A DNA stretch of 64,000 bases from Bacteroidales bacterium. GTDB taxonomy: Bacteria > Bacteroidota > Bacteroidia > Bacteroidales > F082. The stretch covers positions 1 to 64,000 of the forward strand of contig JAGCFU010000025.1 in assembly GCA_017649945.1 (NCBI GenBank), given 5' to 3'. Within the stretch, counting starts at the first letter, position 1. Each line of letters starts with the position of its first letter. Shown here piece by piece: positions 18,008 through 25,980 of this stretch. Both the position numbers and the translations under genes were made by a program. Under the pieces are notes generated by a model that did not search any database, was not told the origin of the DNA, and worked only from the letters and a program-made list of their open reading frames with translations.

Positions 18008-18015
18008 CAAAGATA
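18008..18015 (-). promoter_or_regulatory. Candidate -7 box for the beta-helix/YfhO/GT2 operon
   Basis: On the minus strand this reads TATCTTTG, matching TANNTTTG, and lies 24 bp upstream of the start at 17983. The -33 element is not clear. Confidence 0.45.
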
Positions 18016-18051
18016 CTAATTATTTGAATAGGTGTGATTATGAATTTTTAT

Positions 18052-18059
18052 TATTTTTG
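18052..18059 (+). promoter_or_regulatory. Candidate -7 box just before the Ig-like lipoprotein gene
   Basis: TATTTTTGC matches TANNTTTG and ends only four bases before the ATG at 18064. If real, the transcript would be leaderless or nearly so. The -33 element is not clear, so coincidence in an AT-rich gap is possible. Confidence 0.35.
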
Positions 18060-18063
18060 CATC

Positions 18064-19821
18064 ATGAAAAAATTTGCAATATACACCATAATTATATTTG
18101 CGGCCATAATGCTGGTTCGCTGTGCAAACATAGTGACACCCAACGGAGGCCCGAAAGACGAAAAGCCGCCTGTTGTCACGGAATCGTCGCCGTCAAACAA
18201 CTCCACGAACTTCAAAGGAAGAACTGTGCACATCACTTTCGATGAGTTCATCACACTCGACAACCCGGCGAACAACATCCTCATCTCCCCTCCGATGAAG
18301 AAGAAACCTATTTTCAGAACAAACGGCAAAACCTTGATTATCAGGTTTGAAGAGCCTTTAAAACCTGAAACGACATACTCTATTTATTTTGGAAAAGCCA
18401 TCAAGGATTTACATGAAGGCAATATCTTTAAAAACTACGCTTTCGTCTTCTCGACAGGCGACAAAATCGACACATTGTCGTTAAAAGGAAAAGTCATATC
18501 AGCCTCGACGCTGTCTCCTGTGGACGGCTTCTACGTCGGGCTTTATACTGACGACAACGACACACTTCAGCTCGACTCTCTCCCCTACTATGTAAAGCCG
18601 AATTACATCACCACGACCAACAAAGACGGTCAATTCAGTTTTTCGGGACTTGCCGACAAAGAGTTTCTCATTTTTGCCTTGAAAGACAATAATTTCAATC
18701 AGATTTTTGATCAGCCAAATGAGGAAATAGCTTTTTATCCGGACTTGGTCAGACCATATTATATTGACAATCAGGTTGTTAACGACACTTTAGCCAACGA
18801 TTCGATTTCTGACACCATCACACAAAAGGAGATAGTTCCAAACATAGTCAAGGCGGATTATCCTAACTATGAGTTGTTTTCTTTTGTCCAAGAAGACTCC
18901 GTTCAAAAGATTTTCAAAAAAGAGCTTGTCGAAAACGGATTGCTGCGCTTTGTGTTCCGTTACCCGGCCACGAATGTCAACATCCGCACTTTGGAGGAAC
19001 TTCCTGACACTTTCAACATCATTCCGGTGCACTCAACAAGGCACGACACCATACTTTGGTATTTCACACCAAACAAAGACAGCCTCTGGATATGCATTGA
19101 CAACGGCTTAAACATTTGTGACACAACACATTACAGTCTTAAGCCTCGCACATCGTTAACAAAAAGAAAGAAGAAACAAGCCGAGGATAAACTCAAACCG
19201 CTCAGCGTTAAAAACAACATCAAAAACAACAAACTCAAGCCTGAGCAACAGCTTATTTTAACTTTCGATGAGCCTATTGTAAGAATTGACAATACCGATT
19301 CCATAATTTTCATTGAAAACCAGGACACTTTATACAACAGTCTGCAATTCGAGAAATGTGACGAATACGGTCTTAAATACATGATTAACAATAAGTTCAC
19401 TATTGAAAACAAATATCAAATCATCATTCCGGATTCGGTGTTTTACGGTATCAGAGGCGTCACCAACACCATAACCCGACTTAATTTCAGCATGGCGGAA
19501 GAGTCGCAATTCGGCAATATCTACATCACAGTGGAAGTTCCTGAAAACGTGCCACAGCTGATTGTTGAGTTAACCACAGATAAAGATAAACTTATTGATA
19601 AACAGATAATTACAAAAACACAAGAGCTCGCTTTCGAGTATCTTGACCCAGGTTTATATAAACTCAAGGCCACCGTTGACCTCGATGCCAACGGTGTGTG
19701 GAGTCCCGGTAATTTCAACAAATGGCTGCAACCTGAGAAAATCGTTTTCTACAAAGGAACGTTGGAGGTGCGCGCCAACTGGGACATCGACCTTGACGAG
19801 CCATGGAAAATAGAAAACTAA
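18064..19821 (+). CDS. Lipoprotein with N-terminal Big_5-type Ig-like domain
   Basis: A 585-aa lipoprotein with lipobox LVRC. The segment after it, PPVVTESSPSNNSTNFKGRTV followed by ITFDEFITLDNP, is the Ig-like domain common in Bacteroidota (PF13205 type). A carboxypeptidase-regulatory-like beta-sandwich follows (GKVISASTLSPVDGFYVGLY, TTNKDGQFSFSGLADKEF), and the C-terminus ends with DLDANGVWSPGNFNKWLQPE. The arrangement is that of a widely conserved Bacteroidota envelope lipoprotein of unknown role. The ATG at 18064 is chosen because it starts the signal peptide; in-frame ATGs at 18034 and 18040 would extend it with AT-rich leader sequence. It ends 6 bp before the methyltransferase gene. Confidence 0.8.
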   Translation: MKKFAIYTIIIFAAIMLVRCANIVTPNGGPKDEKPPVVTESSPSNNSTNFKGRTVHITFDEFITLDNPANNILISPPMKKKPIFRTNGKTLIIRFEEPLKPETTYSIYFGKAIKDLHEGNIFKNYAFVFSTGDKIDTLSLKGKVISASTLSPVDGFYVGLYTDDNDTLQLDSLPYYVKPNYITTTNKDGQFSFSGLADKEFLIFALKDNNFNQIFDQPNEEIAFYPDLVRPYYIDNQVVNDTLANDSISDTITQKEIVPNIVKADYPNYELFSFVQEDSVQKIFKKELVENGLLRFVFRYPATNVNIRTLEELPDTFNIIPVHSTRHDTILWYFTPNKDSLWICIDNGLNICDTTHYSLKPRTSLTKRKKKQAEDKLKPLSVKNNIKNNKLKPEQQLILTFDEPIVRIDNTDSIIFIENQDTLYNSLQFEKCDEYGLKYMINNKFTIENKYQIIIPDSVFYGIRGVTNTITRLNFSMAEESQFGNIYITVEVPENVPQLIVELTTDKDKLIDKQIITKTQELAFEYLDPGLYKLKATVDLDANGVWSPGNFNKWLQPEKIVFYKGTLEVRANWDIDLDEPWKIEN

Positions 19822-19827
19822 TTGAAA

Positions 19828-21021
19828 ATGAATCCGTTATATCCTGTTATTAAACTGCGCGAAGGCAAAGACGATGCCGTGAGACGTTTCCATCCGTGGA
19901 TTTTCTCCGGTGCCATCGCCAAGGCCGCTCCCGGACTGCAAGCCGGTGATATTGTGACCGTTACAAACTCGAAAGACGAGATTCTCGGAACCGGTTTCTG
20001 CGAGTCGGGTAACATCGCCGTGAAGCTGCTTTCTTTCGAGAACACAAAAATCGGCGCCATGTTCTGGCAGCAGCGCCTCAATGCCGCCTTCGACACACGC
20101 AAAGCCCTCGGATTCATTGACAATCCGCACACCAACTGTTTCCGCCTTGTCCATTCAGAAGGCGACAACCTACCCGGATTGATTGTCGACATTTACGGAA
20201 AAACGGCAGTGATACAAGCCCAGACAGAAGGCATGGCGTTGAACATCAAGGCGATAGCATTGGCACTTCAAGCTATTCCAGAACTGAAAATCGAAGCCAT
20301 CTACAACAAAAGCTCCGAAACGATGCAACGTATGGGAAAAGATGCAGTTGAAGACGGCTACCTCCTTGGCGGAAAATGCGAGGACTTCGTGCTTGAAAAC
20401 GGCTCCAAGTTCCTGATTGACTGGGAAGAAGGACAAAAAACAGGATTCTTCCTCGACCAGCGTTTCAACCGTGACTTGGTGAAAAAATTCGCCAAAGACC
20501 GCACCGTTTTGAATACATTCTGCTACACCGGAGGCTTCTCCATCACGGCACTGCAAGGCGGCGCAAAACAGGTTGTTTCAGTCGACTGCTCGAAAAAAGC
20601 GATAACGATTTGCGAAAATAACATCGAACTGAACGGTTTTTCAAAAGAAGCCAATCCGAACCTCGTTGAAGACGCCAAGCTTTACTTGCAGAACATGCCC
20701 GAAAATCAATACGATATGATAATCCTCGACCCACCGGCGTTCGCGAAAAACCACAAATCGCTGCACCGTGGCCTGCAAGGATACAAATTCATCAACAAAG
20801 AGGCGATTAAGAAGATTAAAGCCGGAGGTCTGCTGTTCACATTCAGCTGCTCGCAAGCCGTCGACAAGGCGCAGTTCCAGAGCATAGTGATGGCAGCAGC
20901 AATCGAAACAGGAAGAAAAGCTAAAATTTTGTATCAATTATCTCAACCGGAAGATCATCCGATCAATATATATCATCCCGAAGGAGCTTATCTGAAGGGA
21001 CTGGTTTTACAAATAATGTGA
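19828..21021 (+). CDS. RlmI-like class I SAM-dependent rRNA (cytosine-C5) methyltransferase
   Basis: A 397-aa protein of the COG1092 family. An N-terminal PUA-like domain (FHPWIFSGAIAK, GDIVTVTNSKDEILGTGF) precedes a RlmI/K middle domain (LPGLIVDIYGKTAVIQ) and a Rossmann methyltransferase domain with NTFCYTGGFSITAL (SAM loop) and the catalytic-site motif LDPPAFAKN. Family members modify 23S rRNA cytosine on assembled or free rRNA. The ATG at 19828 is preferred over a TTG two codons upstream. It probably shares a transcript with the upstream lipoprotein. Confidence 0.88.
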   Translation: MNPLYPVIKLREGKDDAVRRFHPWIFSGAIAKAAPGLQAGDIVTVTNSKDEILGTGFCESGNIAVKLLSFENTKIGAMFWQQRLNAAFDTRKALGFIDNPHTNCFRLVHSEGDNLPGLIVDIYGKTAVIQAQTEGMALNIKAIALALQAIPELKIEAIYNKSSETMQRMGKDAVEDGYLLGGKCEDFVLENGSKFLIDWEEGQKTGFFLDQRFNRDLVKKFAKDRTVLNTFCYTGGFSITALQGGAKQVVSVDCSKKAITICENNIELNGFSKEANPNLVEDAKLYLQNMPENQYDMIILDPPAFAKNHKSLHRGLQGYKFINKEAIKKIKAGGLLFTFSCSQAVDKAQFQSIVMAAAIETGRKAKILYQLSQPEDHPINIYHPEGAYLKGLVLQIM

Positions 21022-21094
21022 TGCTCCCTTCGGTCGTGAATTTGAAGTAGTTCATAATTTTTTTGTAAAAATAATAATATAAATGAAATATGAT

Positions 21095-21102
21095 TATTTT
21101 TG
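21095..21102 (+). promoter_or_regulatory. Candidate -7 box for the 21.1-kb lipoprotein gene
   Basis: TATTTTTGC matches TANNTTTG and leaves a leader of about 25 nt before the ATG at 21131. Sequence is AT-rich throughout and no -33 TTTG lies at standard spacing. Confidence 0.45.
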
Positions 21103-21130
21103 CAACGATATATCTTAACATTATATCATA

Positions 21131-21979
21131 ATGAAAAAATTTATTCTTTTAACTATAGCTTTTTGCGTTGTATTATTCATTTCATGCAAAAAAGATTCCA
21201 CATCAAATGGCAACAGCTCTTCATTAGAAAAAAGAATTAACAAAATATATTGGGGCAGTTGTTGGATAAGTGAATTATCTACCGATAATGGAGAAACCTG
21301 GACAGAATTATACAGCGGTCAAGATCCGGAATATTTATTAACATCTTACGAATGGGATGGAGACAAACTATTAAGCATAAAAAACACTCCTTCTTATAAC
21401 TCACCATCTCAGTGGGACTACAGCTACAACAGCATGGGTTTGATTTCCAGAATAACAACTCATTATGACAATCAAACCGGTTATATGGATTTTACGTACA
21501 GTGATTCTAAATTAACACAAATCGATTATCATTGCTATGATGAGCTTTATGAAACCTGCAAAATAATGTACTCAAACGACAATCCCCATGAAATATGGTA
21601 TTATTACCATGATGGCACTGTTTATTATAATGTGTTATTATGGGAAAATGATAACGTCACGCAAATATTCCGTAAAAATGCAAGTGGTGCTTTAACCGGC
21701 CAAACTACCTTTATTTACGATGACAAAATAAACCCATATTATGACAATAATGCTTTTTTTGTCAGAACAATTATGAGTGAAGAGTATTACAAGCTTTCAA
21801 AAAATAACAATCTTGTTGAATCATGGGGTGATACTTTAATTTATGATTATAATTTTGATTATCCGATAAAAAAGGAACACACTAGTGTAGCCATCTATCC
21901 ACCTATGGGAAACGACTCAATAATAAGAGAAACTGATACTTATTACTACAATTATAAATATTTGGAATACTGGCAATAA
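21131..21979 (+). CDS. Small lipoprotein, paralogue of the gene at 22.6 kb
   Basis: A 282-aa lipoprotein with lipobox ISC and a Ser/Asn linker. The mature part has Tyr/Asn-rich repeats of the form YNSMGLISRI and YSDSKLTQI, and a conserved WDGDKLLSI. Related repeats are seen in RHS-like, YD-rich beta proteins, but no RHS core is present. It shares its layout and several motifs with the 316-aa lipoprotein at 22622. I do not recognise a function. Its AT content is higher than its neighbours'. Confidence 0.65.
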   Translation: MKKFILLTIAFCVVLFISCKKDSTSNGNSSSLEKRINKIYWGSCWISELSTDNGETWTELYSGQDPEYLLTSYEWDGDKLLSIKNTPSYNSPSQWDYSYNSMGLISRITTHYDNQTGYMDFTYSDSKLTQIDYHCYDELYETCKIMYSNDNPHEIWYYYHDGTVYYNVLLWENDNVTQIFRKNASGALTGQTTFIYDDKINPYYDNNAFFVRTIMSEEYYKLSKNNNLVESWGDTLIYDYNFDYPIKKEHTSVAIYPPMGNDSIIRETDTYYYNYKYLEYWQ

Positions 21980-22000
21980 AACCTATTCGTTTATCAGTTT

Positions 22001-22033
22001 TGTCATTCCGAGCACGTAGTGCGAGGAACCTCA
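22001..22033. repeat. Palindromic repeat unit forming the rfaE2 3' end
   Basis: The sequence at 22001-22032 contains CATTCCGAGCACGTAGTG and GCGAGGAACCTC, a form of the dispersed Bacteroidota repeat whose CATTTCGA-type relatives sit inside genes at 39.7, 40.2 and 42.1 kb in this window. Its right end supplies the TGA stop codon of rfaE2 (minus strand, 22031-22033). Confidence 0.6.
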
Positions 22034-22516
22034 TTTAATTTTGTTTATGATTCCTGTCGTCGAAAACCCCTCAACCAAGTCGATAGTCTCGACTTTGCCA
22101 CCTTTTGCCATCACGATGTCGTATCCCACGATGTTTTCCGGCTTGTAGTCGCTGCCTTTAACCAAAACATCAGGTTGCACGGTCTTTATCAGATTATAAG
22201 GAGTGTCTTCATCGAAAAGCACCACAGCGCTCACAAACTCCAATCCGGCAAGCACAAAAGCGCGAGATTTCTCGTCATTCACAGGGCGTGAAGGACCTTT
22301 CAACCGCTTGACGGAAGCGTCGGTGTTCAATCCGATAATCATCACATCGCCGAAAGCAGCCGCCTTAGCGAGATATTCCACATGACCACGATGCAAAATA
22401 TCAAAGCAGCCATTGGTGAAAACGATACTTTTGCCTTCATTGCGGCAAGCGTCAAGCCAAGCGTCAAGATTTTTCCCGTCAAGGATTTTACTGCAAATTT
22501 TATCGAAGTGATTCAT
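22031..22516 (-). CDS. rfaE2: D-glycero-beta-D-manno-heptose 1-phosphate adenylyltransferase
   Basis: Nucleotidyltransferase that activates heptose 1-phosphate to ADP-heptose for the LPS core, 161 aa from the ATG at 22516. It has the motif FTNGCFDILHRGHVEYL, RPVNDEKSRA, and DVLVKGSDYKPENIVG, with a full C-terminus. The protein is the stand-alone second half of E. coli HldE. An ATG at 22534 would add six residues; a -7 box at 22545-22552 would leave it only a 5-10 nt leader, so the downstream ATG is chosen here. A lipoprotein gene of one family lies on each side, and the gene is inserted between them on the other strand. A GT9 heptosyltransferase-like gene occurs at 55.5 kb. Confidence 0.9.
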   Translation of the reverse strand: MNHFDKICSKILDGKNLDAWLDACRNEGKSIVFTNGCFDILHRGHVEYLAKAAAFGDVMIIGLNTDASVKRLKGPSRPVNDEKSRAFVLAGLEFVSAVVLFDEDTPYNLIKTVQPDVLVKGSDYKPENIVGYDIVMAKGGKVETIDLVEGFSTTGIINKIK

Positions 22517-22544
22517 GTTTTTCGAAAAACTCATATTTTTTTTG

Positions 22545-22552
22545 CAAAAATA
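22545..22552 (-). promoter_or_regulatory. Candidate -7 box for rfaE2
   Basis: Minus-strand TATTTTTG matches TANNTTTG, 28 bp upstream of the chosen ATG. The region is a divergent promoter shared with the lipoprotein gene on the other strand. Confidence 0.45.
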
Positions 22553-22574
22553 TAAAATTATCCGATAAAATTTT

Positions 22575-22582
22575 TAATTTTG
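22575..22582 (+). promoter_or_regulatory. Candidate -7 box for the 22.6-kb lipoprotein gene
   Basis: TAATTTTG matches TANNTTTG and leaves a leader of about 35 nt before the ATG at 22622. Confidence 0.45.
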
Positions 22583-22621
22583 TGGCGACATAACAAAAAT
22601 TTTAACTAAAAGTTCTTTACC

Positions 22622-23572
22622 ATGAAAAAAATCTTACTTTATGCATTCACACTTTGCATTACGTTTTTAGCCTCATGTTCAAAAGACTCATCGTCAAACG
22701 GCGGCAATGGTGGCGGTGGAAGCCAAACAACCGGAAAAAGAATCAGCGAGATTTATCAAAGCTACACTGACAAATATTATATATCTTATGACAACGGTCT
22801 GACATGGACATTGGAAGACACCTACACTTCGGGAAACAATCTGTCAGAAGTTTGGCACTGGAACAATGACAAACTCATTTCAATAGACTATTACTATCAG
22901 AACCAAGTCGACGGAACCGATAATTTGTATTATAACAATGCGGGATTGGTCTCAAGAATTGTCTATTTATATAACGGCACTGAATCTGAATCAGTTGAAA
23001 TCTCCTACAACAACAATAAGTTCAGCCAAGTTAAGTTTTACGATGAAGGCCTACTTGAATCGGCGTATGATATAACATATTCAAACAACAAGATTCACCA
23101 AATCACATGCACTTATATGTACGACGATGCTAAACCGATGTCAAAACACGGCAAACAATTCTTTAAGAATATATTCAAAACGGAAGAAATCTCACCAAAA
23201 GACGGAACTCTGCCTTATGTAATATTGACTTGGACCGGCAATAATCTTACAAGATGGCAAAGGTATAGTTCCGACAATGATTATTACAGCATTTACACAT
23301 ACGATAACAAGAACAATCCGTACTATGGGGGAAACTCCATCACTTCTTACGTGTTTGTATGGGGAAACACAGCAAATATGTCGCAAAATAATGTATTGTC
23401 AGAAACATATTACGAATCTGGCGAAATAAACACAAACAACTACTCTTACAATTATTTTGAAAATTACCCCATGCAAGTTCATGAAACATACGAGAGCATA
23501 TACCAATACCCGGATTATTGGAACAAATACACATCAAATTATACCGACACCTATTCGTATCTGACAGATTGA
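22622..23572 (+). CDS. Small lipoprotein, paralogue of the gene at 21.1 kb
   Basis: A 316-aa lipoprotein with lipobox ASC and a Gly/Asn/Ser linker. It shares with the 282-aa paralogue the layout KRISEIY, HWNNDKLISI, YNNAGLVSRI and YNNNKFSQV, ending in a Tyr-rich C-terminus. Conserved residues are spread over the whole mature part, so both are likely complete genes of one family. No function is recognised. The gene converges with the flippase-like gene, whose stop lies 10 bp further on. Confidence 0.65.
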   Translation: MKKILLYAFTLCITFLASCSKDSSSNGGNGGGGSQTTGKRISEIYQSYTDKYYISYDNGLTWTLEDTYTSGNNLSEVWHWNNDKLISIDYYYQNQVDGTDNLYYNNAGLVSRIVYLYNGTESESVEISYNNNKFSQVKFYDEGLLESAYDITYSNNKIHQITCTYMYDDAKPMSKHGKQFFKNIFKTEEISPKDGTLPYVILTWTGNNLTRWQRYSSDNDYYSIYTYDNKNNPYYGGNSITSYVFVWGNTANMSQNNVLSETYYESGEINTNNYSYNYFENYPMQVHETYESIYQYPDYWNKYTSNYTDTYSYLTD

Positions 23573-23582
23573 TAGTTTAAAA

Positions 23583-24566
23583 TCAATTGTTTATCGGTTT
23601 TCTCTTATCAATAAAAAACATCACCACGTACGCTATCACTCCGGTGATGAGGTAAAATATCATCTGCGAGCCGTGGTTGATGGCAGCAAATGAGCCCGCC
23701 ACCTGCTCCGAGATACCGTAAAAGCCGTTCAACAGCGTGATGGCGATGAAATGATATGTCCCGATGCCGCCTGGAACCGGTGCCACGATGCCCAAAGTTG
23801 CGATTCCGAGCAAAGTGATGCCTTCCACAACACCAAGTTGACTCGTCTCGGCAAGCATGTAGAACGGCAGCCACGTCATAAGCACATAAAAGCCCCAAAC
23901 CAAGAGTGTATACAGCAAAAAACGCCATTTTTTCCTCATCGTGATGACCGATTTTATGCCGTCGATGAAGCCATGCCAAATAGAGGCGATTTTTTTGTTT
24001 CTCTTGCAAAGTCTGATGATGACGTAAAAACATACAAGCATCAAAACCATCGCTATTATTCCAAGTAAGATATTGGCTTTCAATCTGTTAAGCAGCGGCA
24101 CCATCCACGAGGTCACTAAACTGCCCAAGAGTTTCCATTGGAAAACAATGACGAGAAACGCCAACAGAAACAGTACCGACAAGTCGATGATTCTCTCAGA
24201 AATAACGGAGCCCAAAGTCTTGTCGAACGGTATGTTTTCCTTGCGTTTCAGCACGCTACAGCGCACCACTTCACCAAGTCTTGGAAAAATACAATTCCCC
24301 AAATAAGCTATTAGCACCGCCGCATACGTCGATGAAGCCCGTGTTTTATAACCGAGTGCCTCAATCTGTATATTCCAACGTAAAGCTCTGAAATACAACG
24401 AGATGGCAAGACATGCCAAACTCAAAAGCATCCACGAATATTTTGCGGATTTTATGTCTGTCCAAAGCTGCGTCAAGTCGATGTTACGGAAACTGAACCA
24501 TAACAACGCCACTCCCAATGTGAGGAAGACTACATACCACAGTGTTTTGGACGTTTTTTTATTCAA
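23583..24566 (-). CDS. Flippase-like (LPG synthase TM / YbhN family) membrane protein
   Basis: A 327-aa polytopic inner-membrane protein of the PF03706 family. It has eight or so hydrophobic helices, the motif [17 protein letters not shown] with the conserved Arg-Gly-Glu element, and [21 protein letters not shown] in the C-terminal half. Distant relatives of the family move or modify lipids. No substrate can be read from the sequence. The start is a TTG at 24566 that overlaps the panD stop by 4 bp; no ATG lies nearby. It forms an operon with panD and panC. Confidence 0.82.
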   Translation of the reverse strand: MNKKTSKTLWYVVFLTLGVALLWFSFRNIDLTQLWTDIKSAKYSWMLLSLACLAISLYFRALRWNIQIEALGYKTRASSTYAAVLIAYLGNCIFPRLGEVVRCSVLKRKENIPFDKTLGSVISERIIDLSVLFLLAFLVIVFQWKLLGSLVTSWMVPLLNRLKANILLGIIAMVLMLVCFYVIIRLCKRNKKIASIWHGFIDGIKSVITMRKKWRFLLYTLLVWGFYVLMTWLPFYMLAETSQLGVVEGITLLGIATLGIVAPVPGGIGTYHFIAITLLNGFYGISEQVAGSFAAINHGSQMIFYLITGVIAYVVMFFIDKRKPINN

Positions 24567-24907
24567 ATCTTGTTGTTTTTGTCAGGAAAAACAATCATCG
24601 GCTTGTGTTTTTTCGCCTCTTCAAAATCCATTGAGCAGTACGAAGCGATAATCACGAGGTCGCCTTTCTTCACCTGAAGAGCCGCCGCGCCGTTGATTCC
24701 GATGACGCCGCTGCCGCGTTTACCCTTGATAACGTAAGTGTGCAAACGGTTACCGTTGCTGATGTCGTAGATGTCAACTTTCTCATTCTCAATGATATTG
24801 ACGGCATCCATCAGGTCTTCATCGATGGTGATGCTGCCGATATAGTTGATGTCGGCCTGCGTCACTGTGGCACGATGGATCTTCGATTTAAGGACTTCTA
24901 TATTCAT
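24563..24907 (-). CDS. panD: Aspartate 1-decarboxylase
   Basis: Pyruvoyl enzyme that makes beta-alanine from L-aspartate for pantothenate. It is 114 aa, close to the usual length. The self-cleavage site is G24-S25 in [10 protein letters not shown]25 becomes the pyruvoyl group. R54-type and Y58-type active-site residues lie within the conserved [16 protein letters not shown] segment. It follows panC by 1 bp and overlaps the flippase-like gene by 4 bp, making a panC-panD-flippase operon. Confidence 0.96.
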   Translation of the reverse strand: MNIEVLKSKIHRATVTQADINYIGSITIDEDLMDAVNIIENEKVDIYDISNGNRLHTYVIKGKRGSGVIGINGAAALQVKKGDLVIIASYCSMDFEEAKKHKPMIVFPDKNNKI

Positions 24908-24908
24908 C

Positions 24909-25754
24909 TCAATAAATTCTCATGTTATCAATTAAACGGACCGGTCCGAGCTGCAGTGCCACGAAAATCCTCGCATGTTCGTTGTCTTTCCAATCGTTTA
25001 CGCTCTGCAACGTAGTCTCGTCTGCTATTTCAACGTATTCAACGTCAAATTGTTTTATATCGGAGTATTTTTTTAATGCCAACGCCTTCATCTCGCACGG
25101 GCTCATGGTCTCGTAACCTGCGACAGTTTCCTTCAGGACCTTGTAAATCAGCGGGGCGATGGCGCGTTCATCGGCATTGAGACGCATATTGCGCGAACTC
25201 ATTGCGAGGCCGTCTTTCTCACGCACGATGTCACAAGGCACTATTTCGAGTTTCAAATTATAATCTTTCACCAATTTCCTGATGATAGCCTGCTGTTGGA
25301 AGTCTTTCTCGCCAAAATAAGCTCTGTCGGGCTCCACAATCTCGAAAAGCTTGCGCACCACGATGGCAACTCCGTTGAAATGTCCCGGACGGCAGGCGCC
25401 TTCCATCACATGCTCTATGGCACCGAAATCGTAATGGTCTTCAACTTTTGTAGGATACATCTCCTCCACCGACGGCATGAACACCGCATCGCATCCGGCG
25501 CTCTCCAACAACGCCACGTCTTTCTCAGGCGTGCGCGGATATTTCTCCAAATCAACAGGGTTGTTAAACTGAACAGGGTTCACAAACACACTCGCAACAG
25601 CGACGTCATTCTCCTTTTTCGCGCGACGAATCAACGAAAGATGCCCCTCATGCAAAGCACCCATAGTAGGCACAAGACCCACCGACAGACCTGAATCACG
25701 CTTTGCCTTCAAAAACGATTGAAGATCAGCAATGAACTTAAAAACTTGAATCAT
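24909..25754 (-). CDS. panC: Pantothenate synthetase
   Basis: Joins pantoate and beta-alanine through a pantoyl-adenylate, 281 aa from the ATG at 25754. The nucleotide-binding motif [13 protein letters not shown] and the KMSKS-like SSRNMRL are present, with YFGEKDFQQ. An in-frame ATG at 25796 would add 14 residues that run over a -7 box, so it was rejected. Cotranscribed with panD. The panB gene is not in the window. Confidence 0.96.
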   Translation of the reverse strand: MIQVFKFIADLQSFLKAKRDSGLSVGLVPTMGALHEGHLSLIRRAKKENDVAVASVFVNPVQFNNPVDLEKYPRTPEKDVALLESAGCDAVFMPSVEEMYPTKVEDHYDFGAIEHVMEGACRPGHFNGVAIVVRKLFEIVEPDRAYFGEKDFQQQAIIRKLVKDYNLKLEIVPCDIVREKDGLAMSSRNMRLNADERAIAPLIYKVLKETVAGYETMSPCEMKALALKKYSDIKQFDVEYVEIADETTLQSVNDWKDNEHARIFVALQLGPVRLIDNMRIY

Positions 25755-25783
25755 AACTTCCAAATTCCGTTTTAAAAAACATG

Positions 25784-25791
25784 CAAAATTA
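25784..25791 (-). promoter_or_regulatory. Candidate -7 box for the panC operon
   Basis: On the minus strand this reads TAATTTTG, followed by C, matching TANNTTTG, about 30 bp upstream of the panC ATG. Confidence 0.45.
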
Positions 25792-25833
25792 AACAATTCA
25801 GAAATATAATGTGCAATTAATTTAAAAAATTAG

Positions 25834-25841
25834 TATCTTTG
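25834..25841 (+). promoter_or_regulatory. -7 box for the tRNA-Arg gene
   Basis: TATCTTTG, followed by C, matches the consensus TANNTTTG 11 bp upstream of the tRNA start, where a promoter is required. The -33 element is not clear. Confidence 0.55.
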
Positions 25842-25852
25842 CACCCAGAAAT

Positions 25853-25924
25853 GCCCTGGTAGTTCAACGGATAGAATGGAAGTTTCCTAAACTTTAGATT
25901 TGAGTTCGATTCTCAGCCGGGGTA
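25853..25924 (+). tRNA. tRNA-Arg (anticodon CCT)
   Basis: The 72-nt cloverleaf folds by eye: acceptor stem GCCCTGG with CCGGGGT, D stem GTTC with GAAT, anticodon stem GAAGT with ACTTT, T stem TTGAG with CTCAG. The anticodon is CCT at 25886-25888, decoding AGG. No CCA is encoded, as is common in Bacteroidota. A run of seven T at 25926-25932 follows. Confidence 0.93.
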
Positions 25925-25980
25925 CTTTTTTTATAATATTTTTAACTTAACTGCGTTATTTTTATAAACTTGCAAGTATC

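Noticed and set aside
25755..25796. panC start at the ATG at 25796
   Set aside because: The added 14 residues are not typical of PanC and cover a -7 box; ATG 25754 gives the usual N-terminus.
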